Below, in pieces: positions 8,103 to 16,168 of a stretch of 39,090 nucleotides of DNA. Every line of letters starts with the position of its first letter. Position 1 is the stretch's first letter. The position numbers were made by a program, and so were the translations under genes. The notes beneath the pieces were generated by a model. It was not told the origin of the DNA and made no database searches. It saw only the letters and a list, made by a program, of their open reading frames with translations. Origin of the DNA: SAR202 cluster bacterium Io17-Chloro-G6 (GTDB lineage: Bacteria; Chloroflexota; Dehalococcoidia; UBA3495); NCBI GenBank assembly GCA_002816585.1, contig MUCT01000038.1:1-39090 (forward strand), given 5' to 3'.

Positions 8103-8243
8103 ATGGAAGCCTATTGTTTCAAGTGCCGAAACAAACGGGAGATATCGAATCCGAAGCAGGTCACCCTGAAGAACGGCCGTCCCGCCACACAGGGTGTTTG
8201 CCCTGAATGTGGGACGAAAGTATTCCGTATCGGCAAATCCTAG
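8103..8243 (+). CDS. DUF5679 zinc-ribbon mini-protein (46 residues)
   Basis: The 46-residue product MEAYCFKCRNKREI...CPECGTKVFRIGKS has two Cys pairs, CFKC at 5-8 and CPEC at 33-36, and a central NGRPATQGVCP motif. This matches the DUF5679 family as I recall it, a short probable zinc-binding protein common in Chloroflexota and of unknown role. GGGGGGG directly upstream (about 8089-8095) supplies a ribosome binding site 7 nt from the ATG. It has its own promoter and a long leader and is convergent with the PHP gene, whose stop is 2 nt away. The function could involve nucleic acid or protein contacts; nothing in the sequence decides this. Confidence 0.8.
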   Translation: MEAYCFKCRNKREISNPKQVTLKNGRPATQGVCPECGTKVFRIGKS

Positions 8244-8245
8244 GC

Positions 8246-8920
8246 TCAGGCCGCCGGAGGGGCGGGAAAACCGAGTTTGGCCAGCAGTCTCCTAGGGTTG
8301 GTCTCCAGTAATGATTGAATTTCGTCATCGCTGAGACCTGCGCCCTTGGCCACTTTGCGACTCAGTTCCTGGGTAAGCAGGTCGTCCGGTTCGTGGGCAT
8401 CTGAATCCAACACCATCTCGGCACCCGCCTCCTTGGCGACCTTTGCCAAGTGTCCGTTGGCCAGGCTGTGCCCTTTCCGGGCCGAGACCTCTAGATAGAT
8501 TCCCTTTTCCGCCGCCAACCGTGCTTCCTCGTAGGTGATGAGCCCGGGATGGGCAAGCACGTCCACGAAGTCCGAGCGCAATGCCGCTTCGTTGGTACCC
8601 GGCTCTACCGGCTCGACCGGCGTTTCCCCATGCACCGCGACGAGCTTGGCGCCCATCTCCTTGGCGGTCCGCGCTACTAGGTCGATGTCGTCTTTGGGCA
8701 CATGGGTAATCTCCACGCCAGGCAACGCCAGAATGTCCCAACGCCTAGTTGCCTGTTCGCAGTCAATCACCAATGTTTTCACCACGAACTCGACGTTCCC
8801 CAGGCCCACATGGTCCGTTAGAGCCATGGCCCGGTAGCCCCGCACCACTGCCCGGCGTATCAGCTCCACTGGTGAAAGCACCCCGTCGCTGAGAAAGGTG
8901 TGGGTGTGGAAATCGTACAT
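8246..8920 (-). CDS. PHP-domain histidinol-phosphatase-like metal-dependent phosphoesterase
   Basis: The 224-residue protein is one PHP domain. Metal-ligand motifs are visible in order: HTH at 5-7 with SDG at 11-13, TDH at 35-37, PGVEITH at 68-73, VHGE near 96-99, DVLAHPG, and LDSDAHEPDD. Such proteins hydrolyse phosphoesters (histidinol phosphate, nucleotides, or a DNA-polymerase-linked substrate); the substrate here is unknown. The start at 8920 is preceded by AGGAG at 7 nt on the minus strand and begins directly with MYDFHTHT; upstream in-frame residues look like untranslated leader. Confidence 0.85.
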   Translation of the reverse strand: MYDFHTHTFLSDGVLSPVELIRRAVVRGYRAMALTDHVGLGNVEFVVKTLVIDCEQATRRWDILALPGVEITHVPKDDIDLVARTAKEMGAKLVAVHGETPVEPVEPGTNEAALRSDFVDVLAHPGLITYEEARLAAEKGIYLEVSARKGHSLANGHLAKVAKEAGAEMVLDSDAHEPDDLLTQELSRKVAKGAGLSDDEIQSLLETNPRRLLAKLGFPAPPAA

Positions 8921-9168
8921 CGATTTGCTCCTAATTACTCCTGCAAACCCGGGTGCTCCACCAGGTGGTGTCCGCAATGAACCTGAGTAAGTATAGATTT
9001 CATCCGGTGTGTTAACAAGAATGGCGGACCGGTTGAACCGCGCTGGTTATCTTCAAGCTCGTTGACACCAATTTTGGGGCCACCTACAATTGCGTCACTT
9101 GGGCACGTTGCCCGAGATGCAACCTGGGAAAGTTGATCCGTGTTGGATCGATTCTTGGAGACCAAGGT

Positions 9169-9525
9169 ATGGCGAAAGCGTTGGACACCAGTCTCCACGA
9201 TACCAGCCAAGGGGCGACCTGCGACCAATGCGGCCGCCATTCCGGAAAGGGCTGGTCCTTCGCTTTCAAGAAGCCGGTCCCCGAGGAAGCCCCGGACGAG
9301 AGCACAATCGTAAAATGCTCCCGGTGTGCCATCCGTCACCGTCCCATGCTGCGGCGGTCATTGATGGTAGCCGTCGTGGTTGGAACCATCCTAACCCTGC
9401 TGAACCAGGGAGATATCCTCTTCTCCGGAAGCGTCACTGGCGCCATGTTTTGGAAGGTGCCTCTCACCTATTGTGTTCCCTTCTGTGTTGCAACCTACGG
9501 GGCGCTGACCAACAGCCGCCGCTGA
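9169..9525 (+). CDS. nrtS: NrtS-type nitrate/nitrite transporter with N-terminal CxxC module
   Basis: The C-terminal half is a two-helix membrane protein: helix 1 about 64-80 ending in GTILTLLNQGD, helix 2 about 94-113 with KVPLTYCVPFCVATYGA. These are the hallmarks of NrtS, a small nitrate/nitrite transporter known from marine cyanobacteria. The N-terminal ~60 residues hold CDQC (18-21) and CSRC (50-53), a probable zinc ribbon not needed for the membrane part. The start at 9169 follows GGAG (9157-9160); ATG 9133 gives a longer but poorer start. The transporter probably works as a dimer. No nitrate or nitrite reductase lies nearby. Family assignment rests on motif memory. Confidence 0.7.
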   Translation: MAKALDTSLHDTSQGATCDQCGRHSGKGWSFAFKKPVPEEAPDESTIVKCSRCAIRHRPMLRRSLMVAVVVGTILTLLNQGDILFSGSVTGAMFWKVPLTYCVPFCVATYGALTNSRR

Positions 9526-9545
9526 TATCCCGAAGCCAATAAGAA

Positions 9546-9580
9546 GGGCCCAGTGCTTTCGCGGCAGCTCAGGGCCTTTT
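9546..9580. terminator. Terminator between nrtS and lexA
   Basis: GGCCC (9547-9551) pairs with GGGCC (9572-9576), extended by interrupted inner pairs, and TTTT follows on the plus strand. Adenines on the other side allow weaker use for the convergent lexA transcript. Confidence 0.5.
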
Positions 9581-9621
9581 CTATTTATGTCCAAGTTCCT
9601 TATTTCCAAATTCTCGGTCAG

Positions 9622-10275
9622 CTAGCCGAGATTTCTGATCACGTAGACCACTTTGCCATGAACCTCCACGTTATCCGCAGGGCTGTAGATTGGTTCCATG
9701 GTGCTGTTGGCCGGTTGCAAGCGGATCCGGTCACCCTCCGCGTAGAACTTCTTAAGAGTGGTTTCTTCTTCTTTCTTGAGCCAGGCAACGACCATCTCGC
9801 CGTTGACCGCATCAACAGCCGGCTTCACGATAACCACGTCGCCGTCGTCGATCAGGGCATCGATCATTGACGTGCCGTTCACCATTAGGCCGAACAACTT
9901 GCCGTGACGGCGCTGCAACTCGGGCGAGATCTCCACTGTGTCGAACTCTTCACTGGCTGCGGAGCCCTCGGTGCTCCATGCGGGAATGGGAATGCCGGCC
10001 GCGATGGCCCCGACAATCTGGACCCGGGGGGCGTTGGACACAGGCTGTCCTTCTTGGTCCAGAATCTCGATGCCACGGGCAACGTCGGACCGCCGGTTGA
10101 TGTATCCTGCCTCACGCAGCTTCTCCAGGTTATAGTCCACAACCGAGGTGGAACTTATCTCACAGGCCTTCTGGATGTCTCTGACCGTGGGCGGGATGCC
10201 GTTCTGGGAGTAGAACTCTTGGACAAACTCCAGTATCTGCTGTCGCCTTGGCGGCATCTTCCTTTTGCTAACCAT
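9622..10275 (-). CDS. lexA: LexA repressor (SOS regulator)
   Basis: LexA represses DNA-damage genes and cleaves itself when RecA is activated. The 217-residue protein has a winged-helix DNA-binding domain (about 5-70), an Ala93-Gly94 cleavage site in GAIAAGIP, the catalytic Ser136 in NGTSM and the probable catalytic Lys175 in TTLKKF. The DNA-binding helix SSTSVVDYNLEKL differs from E. coli, in line with the GAAC/GTTC-type operator. The start at 10275 is preceded by GGGAAGGGAAGG; an ATG at 10290 is also possible. A palindrome overlapping the transcription start at 10337-10351 shows likely autoregulation. Confidence 0.93.
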   Translation of the reverse strand: MVSKRKMPPRRQQILEFVQEFYSQNGIPPTVRDIQKACEISSTSVVDYNLEKLREAGYINRRSDVARGIEILDQEGQPVSNAPRVQIVGAIAAGIPIPAWSTEGSAASEEFDTVEISPELQRRHGKLFGLMVNGTSMIDALIDDGDVVIVKPAVDAVNGEMVVAWLKKEEETTLKKFYAEGDRIRLQPANSTMEPIYSPADNVEVHGKVVYVIRNLG

Positions 10276-10336
10276 ACCTTCCCTTCCCATCACATTAAGA
10301 TTCGGGCCTAGCACGCCGGCCCTTAACATAAAAACT

Positions 10337-10351
10337 TATGTTCTGAACATA
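10337..10351. promoter_or_regulatory. LexA operator (SOS box)
   Basis: TATGTTCTGAACATA is a perfect 7-1-7 palindrome containing GTTC and GAAC half-sites. It lies at the predicted lexA transcription start. An extra AACATAA at 10325-10331, inverted relative to TTATGTT (10336-10342), adds a third half-site. Confidence 0.75.
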
Positions 10352-10379
10352 GGCTAGCAACGGCGCTTCCGCCTGTCAA
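10351..10379 (-). promoter_or_regulatory. lexA promoter
   Basis: On the minus strand TTGACA (10379-10374) and TAGCCT (10356-10351) are spaced by 17 nt. The -35 is perfect, the -10 poor. The SOS palindrome begins inside the -10 and runs across the start site. Confidence 0.55.
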
Positions 10380-10425
10380 CAATCCTATGTCACGATGCCA
10401 TGCGGTTGGCGTTGCCGGCTCGTAG

Positions 10426-10458
10426 AAAAACCCGCCCCTGTCTTCGAAAAGGGCGGGC
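10426..10458 (-). terminator. Terminator of rpsT
   Basis: On the minus strand CCCGCCC (10457-10451) pairs with GGGCGGG (10437-10431), followed by five T (10430-10426). It lies about 27 nt past the rpsT stop. Confidence 0.75.
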
Positions 10459-10484
10459 TTAATCGATTTGCAGGTAGACCCGGT

Positions 10485-10748
10485 TCAGGTGGAAGCGGAC
10501 TTCATCTTGTTCAGGCGGGCAGCGATACGAGACTTACGGCGGTTGACGTTATTCTTGTGTAAGATGCCCTTCTGCACAGCGCGGTCCATGATGCTCAATG
10601 CATCGCGGACGGCAATCTCGGCCTCGGCTACGTCACCCTCATCCACCGAGCGCAACGCCTTGGCAATCGCGGTCCTGGTTTCGGTGCGGTCTCCTCGGGT
10701 GCGTACGGCCCTTTTCACTTGCTGACGGCCTGTCTTCTGTGCGGGCAA
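10485..10748 (-). CDS. rpsT: 30S ribosomal protein S20
   Basis: S20 is a small basic three-helix protein that binds the 5' domain and helix 44 of 16S rRNA. The 87-residue product has the core VRTRGDRTETRTAIAKAL, a middle helix with ALSIMDRAVQKGILHKN, and the diagnostic NVNRRKSRIAARLNK near the C-terminus. The start is TTG at 10748, preceded by AGGAGGAG at 5 nt on the minus strand; the open frame extends 8 codons upstream, but the ribosome binding site lies inside that stretch. The gene stands alone with its own terminator. Confidence 0.93.
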   Translation of the reverse strand: MPAQKTGRQQVKRAVRTRGDRTETRTAIAKALRSVDEGDVAEAEIAVRDALSIMDRAVQKGILHKNNVNRRKSRIAARLNKMKSAST

Positions 10749-10815
10749 ATTACTCCTCCTGCGGTCATCCAATCCGGCGAATCGACCGCCGTTTCAATCT
10801 GTTAATGGCCGGCTT

Positions 10816-10821
10816 ATTATA
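10816..10821 (-). promoter_or_regulatory. Possible -10 element of rpsT (TATAAT)
   Basis: A perfect TATAAT on the minus strand lies 68 nt upstream of the rpsT start. The -35 position is poor (GTGGAA). A short tandem CGCGTTTCCA repeat occupies 10834-10854 just upstream. Confidence 0.4.
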
Positions 10822-10952
10822 AACCAAATAAGGCGCGTTTCCACGCGTTTCCAATGGAAGACCGGATGCCGGCTGATCCATAGGTTGTATCAAACCGTGG
10901 TCCAACATCCTTCCGGGGAAGTACACCATGAGCGGCAGAACACGCGGTTTCC

Positions 10953-10976
10953 GTTCACCCTGAGCTTGTCCAAGGA
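10953..10976. repeat. REP-like intergenic element
   Basis: The segment GTTCACCCTGAGCTTGTCC followed by AAGG resembles the dispersed repeat TTCACCCTGAGC-TTGTCGAAGG seen in many bacterial genomes, here with one substitution. It is partly self-complementary and lies downstream of gyrB. Only one copy was noticed. Confidence 0.35.
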
Positions 10977-11020
10977 CCGCTCGAGCCGGATTTCCGGGTT
11001 TGGAAACAGCGTTTAGTAGA

Positions 11021-12964
<1,944 letters not shown>

Positions 12965-13058
12965 TCACCATAGGTATTGGTTGGGCGGACTGAGAACAAA
13001 TTGCTGGCGGAAAGGGGGTGTTGGGACAGTAAAATCTGAAGTGATTTACACTCATACT

Positions 13059-13067
13059 ATTATAGCA
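13059..13067 (-). promoter_or_regulatory. Extended -10 promoter of gyrB
   Basis: On the minus strand TGCTATAAT is a perfect extended -10 (TGN plus TATAAT). No good -35 is present. The distance to the gyrB ATG is 104 nt. Confidence 0.55.
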
Positions 13068-13072
13068 GATTT

Positions 13073-13088
13073 GAGGCTAAATAGCCTC
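13073..13088. repeat. Perfect palindrome GAGGCTA-AA-TAGCCTC
   Basis: Seven-base arms flank a 2-nt centre, located exactly where the -35 to spacer region of the gyrB promoter would be. This suggests a protein-binding operator, for example a supercoiling- or growth-linked regulator. The binding protein is unknown. Confidence 0.5.
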
Positions 13089-13280
13089 GAAATCAAGGCT
13101 TTTTAGTCCCTGTTTTATGTCTTGTTAGGACCTGATATTGGCCGTGTCGGCGATCGCGTGCCTGAATGGGCCAAATAATCGTAGCCATTTATGTGTGTTT
13201 ATTGGAGATATACGTTCCTATAATCACATATATTCTTGTATCATTCCGAATTGTTGTCAACATACTACTGTCACAGCGAC

Positions 13281-13315
13281 AAAATAAGCATGGTCCGTTG
13301 GATCACAGACCATGC
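13281..13315 (-). terminator. Terminator of the EthD-like gene
   Basis: GCATGGTC (13288-13295) and GACCATGC (13308-13315) form an 8-bp stem. On the minus strand the structure is followed by TTATTTT. It lies 37 nt beyond the stop codon. Confidence 0.6.
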
Positions 13316-13351
13316 CCATTAAAACTGCTTAAAAGTGGGCCTGAAACGCGT

Positions 13352-14023
13352 TTAAGTCGGGAAAATCCGGCGGAAAATTCCCGGCGAACCCTCTTCGTGA
13401 ACCATGAAGGGCCGCACTTCGGTGTTCCACACCGGAGTGACCATCGGACTCCACGCCTTCCACCCCTCTCCGTTGACCACGTCCATGGACTCCATTTCAT
13501 GAACGGTGGTGTATTTGGGCCCGCCCATGACCGCTTCGAACCGCCGTGCCCGGATATATCCGGGGATCTTCAGGGCCTCCGGCAAACGCTCGGTGTTGTA
13601 GGCTTTATTGAACTTCTCTTCCAGTTCCTCGGGCACCGACATCCGGCCGACCAGGATAACCGGCGCCATGTCGGCATGAGCGGTTTCCTCGGACACGCGG
13701 TCCGGATAAATGCGGGTGTACAGGTTCCTGATGTAGGCCGTTCCGATCACACTGGGAGACATCCGTTTGGACCATTCGGTCGGCTCTTTGAGCCATTTCT
13801 GCCAGGCGTTTGAATGCCAAGTGTCGGCTGACTCCAGCTCATAGCAAGCCAGGTAGCGGGGGCCGCCCTGTACTGCCTCATACCTGGCAGCGTTGAGCAC
13901 GCCTGGAATGGACAACCGCTCTGGGATGTGCTCCTCGTTGTACCACCGGTTGTACTCTTCCTCATGCTCGGCTGCGACGTCGCTGTAGACCATCAGCAGG
14001 CCGTTTCCTTTCTTCGCCGCCAT
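13352..14023 (-). CDS. EthD/DUF4286-like dimeric alpha-beta barrel protein, tandem duplication
   Basis: The 223-residue protein consists of two similar ferredoxin-like halves. The first has YNRWYNEEHIPERLSIPGV then ARYEAVQGGPRYLACYELES; the second has FNKAYNTERLPEALKIPGY then ARRFEAVMGGPKYTTVHEMES. This matches the EthD-type stress-responsive alpha-beta barrel superfamily, where two half-domains pair. Family members act in degradation pathways or have unknown roles; no catalytic residue can be assigned. The start is supported by GGAGG upstream. It follows the Nudix gene in the same direction by 45 nt and may share its transcript. Confidence 0.65.
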   Translation of the reverse strand: MAAKKGNGLLMVYSDVAAEHEEEYNRWYNEEHIPERLSIPGVLNAARYEAVQGGPRYLACYELESADTWHSNAWQKWLKEPTEWSKRMSPSVIGTAYIRNLYTRIYPDRVSEETAHADMAPVILVGRMSVPEELEEKFNKAYNTERLPEALKIPGYIRARRFEAVMGGPKYTTVHEMESMDVVNGEGWKAWSPMVTPVWNTEVRPFMVHEEGSPGIFRRIFPT

Positions 14024-14068
14024 CTCATCCTCCGTGCTCTGATTGTCTTTTGTTCAGCTTGGCCTAGG

Positions 14069-14494
14069 CTAATCACCAGGAAAGTAATGCTGACCTGTGC
14101 CGTAGCTTTCAACCGCATATCCCATGGCGAAAAACAGGGGTTCTGGAAGATCACCCAGATGGAACCAGCCACTATCGTAGAATGCATCCGGTTCCATCAA
14201 GCGGGGTTCCTGGCCATCGATGTCGCCGATGAACTCGATATCCACGTAATGTTTGCCATAGGCGATGATGTTGCTAACGCACAGGAACCGCAACTCGCCC
14301 ACGGTAACGCCCAGCTCTTCCATGGCCTCCCGGCGGGCGCATTCCTCCAGGGTCTCGCCGTTCTCCAAGTGGCCACCGGCCGAAGCCCAGGTGTCCTTGC
14401 CGTGAGCGCCGTGCCGTTTGGCCAAGAATACCCTTCCGTCACGCACGAAAATCACGCCTACGCCAACCTGGGGCCTTGGTGCCTCTGCTGCCAT
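14069..14494 (-). CDS. Nudix hydrolase
   Basis: The 141-residue protein has the full Nudix box GX5EX7REXXEEXG from Gly41 to Gly62 (GHLENGE, RREAMEELG), so it should hydrolyse a nucleoside diphosphate linked to another group, with Mg2+. The N-terminus VGVGVIFVRDGRVFLAKRHG and the length resemble MutT/NUDT15-like nucleotide pyrophosphatases that cleanse damaged or modified dNTPs. The substrate cannot be read from sequence. A TATACT box ends only 7 nt upstream of the ATG, so the transcript may be leaderless. It is transcribed divergently from the Rid-family gene and precedes the EthD-like gene. Confidence 0.88.
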   Translation of the reverse strand: MAAEAPRPQVGVGVIFVRDGRVFLAKRHGAHGKDTWASAGGHLENGETLEECARREAMEELGVTVGELRFLCVSNIIAYGKHYVDIEFIGDIDGQEPRLMEPDAFYDSGWFHLGDLPEPLFFAMGYAVESYGTGQHYFPGD

Positions 14495-14501
14495 GGCGCC
14501 G

Positions 14502-14510
14502 AGTATAGCA
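14502..14510 (-). promoter_or_regulatory. Extended -10 promoter of the Nudix gene (TGCTATACT)
   Basis: On the minus strand TG-C-TATACT lies 7 nt from the ATG at 14494, placing the predicted transcription start at or next to the A of the start codon. No clear -35 is present. Confidence 0.5.
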
Positions 14511-14564
14511 TGGGCAACTCTGGCCGTCGTAAGATTGACCCTCGCCCGCCGTTGCTGCTTGCCC

Positions 14565-14570
14565 TATAAT
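14565..14570 (+). promoter_or_regulatory. Possible -10 element for the Rid-family gene (TATAAT)
   Basis: A perfect TATAAT lies 44 nt before the ATG at 14614. The nearest -35-like sequence, TTGACC at 14535-14540, is 24 nt away, which is too far, so the -35 is unassigned. Confidence 0.35.
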
Positions 14571-14613
14571 TGGCCGGTATTTGGATTCGGCCAAACAAGT
14601 CGAAGGAGAACCA

Positions 14614-15030
14614 ATGGCAGCGTTGGACCGGACAGTGATAACCAGTAACCAGGCGCCCCAACCCTTGGGAGCATATTCCCTGGGCATGAGCGTTAGCCCT
14701 GGTAAACTGGTCTACGTCGCCGGACAAGTGGGCGTGGACTCCAGCGGCGCTCTGGTGGGCAAAGGCGACGCCGCAGCCCAGACGCGGCAGGTATTTGAGA
14801 ATCTCGGGCATGTGCTGGCGGGCGCCGGCGCCGATTTCAGCAATGTGGTCGAGTTTACAACCTATGTGGTGGGCCGCCCTTCGATCCAGGGATATCTCCA
14901 GGGCCGGAGCGAGGTTTTCCCGGAGATCTACCCCAATGGCGACTATCCGCCCAACACCCTCTTGGTGGTCGCAGGGCTGGTGAACGAGGATTTTCTGGTC
15001 GAGATAAAGGCCGTGGCGGCTCTACCCTAG
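14614..15030 (+). CDS. Rid-family (YjgF/UK114) protein
   Basis: The 138-residue protein is a YjgF/YER057c/UK114 chorismate-mutase-like fold. The N-terminal APQPLGAYS, the VYVAGQVG strand and the C-terminal LVEIKAVA strand are typical. Classical RidA deaminates reactive enamines using a conserved Arg in the YPARS loop; here the loop reads YPPNT (111-115), so the Arg is Asn114 and RidA-type deaminase activity is doubtful. It more likely belongs to one of the Rid subfamilies without that Arg. AAGGAGA 6 nt before ATG 14614 fixes the start; an in-frame ATG at 14581 lies before that site. It is divergent from the Nudix gene. Confidence 0.85.
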   Translation: MAALDRTVITSNQAPQPLGAYSLGMSVSPGKLVYVAGQVGVDSSGALVGKGDAAAQTRQVFENLGHVLAGAGADFSNVVEFTTYVVGRPSIQGYLQGRSEVFPEIYPNGDYPPNTLLVVAGLVNEDFLVEIKAVAALP

Positions 15031-15053
15031 GTGGCATCAGCGGTTGATCTGGT

Positions 15054-16130
15054 ATGGCGAGACTTCGACGAAACACTAGACGCTTCAAAACCAATTCAAT
15101 ACATTCGGTTATGTTAGGCATTGAGTTGTTTAATCGCCCGGTTGATTTCGGGAGAGCCGAAGCCGTATTGATATTCATGCATCACGCATTCGAGATGCTT
15201 CTAAAAAGTTTGATTTACCAGAGTCGGGGTACGATAACTGACCGTGGAGAACGCACGTCATACACTTTTAAACGGTGTATCGGTATCGCTAAGAGTGATC
15301 TAAACGGAATCGATGAAGACGATGCGCTTACACTTTCCTTTCTAGATGATTTACGAGACTGTGCAATGCACAATCTACTTGACCTAACAGAGCAGTCATT
15401 GTTTCTACAAGCTCGAGCTAGCGTGACTCTATTCGACAAATTGCTCAATGCCTTTTACGGTGAGCGATTAGCTGAACACCTACCAGTTAGAGTGCTTCCG
15501 ATTTCAACAGATCCTCCCCAGGATATGATGGTTTTCCTAGATTCCGAGTTTGCTCAGATAAAATCTCTCCTCCGGCCGAGGATGAGACGGGCATCGGATG
15601 CCAGAAACCGTCTGCGGGCATTCGCAATTTTGGAGTCCAATATGTCATCTGACGGAGGGCAGCCGACGGATAGAGAATTGGACGGCATTATCAAGACGCT
15701 CCGAAGTGGAGCGAGTTGGAATGACATACTTCCCGGGATAGCCAACCTCCGCCTTGAAACAAGTGGTGATGGACCTGGAGTCTCAATCCGTTTCACTCGA
15801 CAGCCTGGAGCAGCTCCGGTCAGAATAATTCGAGAAGGGAGTGGAGGCGGGGAAGACGCCATGCTCGTCCGGGAAATAGACCTTACTCAGCGCTACTCTA
15901 TGACACCAACTACTCTGGCCGAAAATTTAGGGCTCACGCGTCCAAAGACCCTGGCATTAGTGCGACACTTGGAATTGCAATCTGATAATGATTGTTATCG
16001 TGAAATTCAAATGGGAGCAGCAACCTACCAGAGATACTCGCCACTGGCATTAAATCGTCTACGTGAGGCTCTTAAACGGGTGAACATGGATGACGTTTGG
16101 CGAGAACATAGGGCACGCCACCATCGCTAG
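15054..16130 (+). CDS. DUF3644/HEPN-domain protein with C-terminal winged-helix-like region
   Basis: The N-terminal ~130 residues match DUF3644: IELFNRP, then MHHAFEMLLKSLIY (42-55), then LRDCAMH (100-106). The last gives an R-x4-H pair (Arg101, His106), the catalytic signature of HEPN ribonucleases found in toxins and abortive-infection systems. The C-terminal part (about 275-350) has a helix-turn-helix look (PTTLAENLGLTRPKTLALVRHLEL). The gene is AT-richer by eye than its neighbours, with more A/T third positions, which suggests acquisition. No partner is fused or adjacent; an RNase role in defence is inference. The start is uncertain (weak ribosome binding site; ATG 15111 is possible). Confidence 0.62.
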   Translation: MARLRRNTRRFKTNSIHSVMLGIELFNRPVDFGRAEAVLIFMHHAFEMLLKSLIYQSRGTITDRGERTSYTFKRCIGIAKSDLNGIDEDDALTLSFLDDLRDCAMHNLLDLTEQSLFLQARASVTLFDKLLNAFYGERLAEHLPVRVLPISTDPPQDMMVFLDSEFAQIKSLLRPRMRRASDARNRLRAFAILESNMSSDGGQPTDRELDGIIKTLRSGASWNDILPGIANLRLETSGDGPGVSIRFTRQPGAAPVRIIREGSGGGEDAMLVREIDLTQRYSMTPTTLAENLGLTRPKTLALVRHLELQSDNDCYREIQMGAATYQRYSPLALNRLREALKRVNMDDVWREHRARHHR

Positions 16131-16168
16131 AGAATTATTTCTCGAATATCAACTTAGGGAGAAGTGTC

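Noticed and set aside
10831..10854. Short tandem CGCGTTTCCA repeat as a CRISPR or iteron
   Set aside because: Only two partial copies, no spacers and no replication gene nearby.
14535..14570. TTGACC and TATAAT as one promoter for the Rid-family gene
   Set aside because: The 24-nt spacer is too long; only the -10 was kept as a tentative element.
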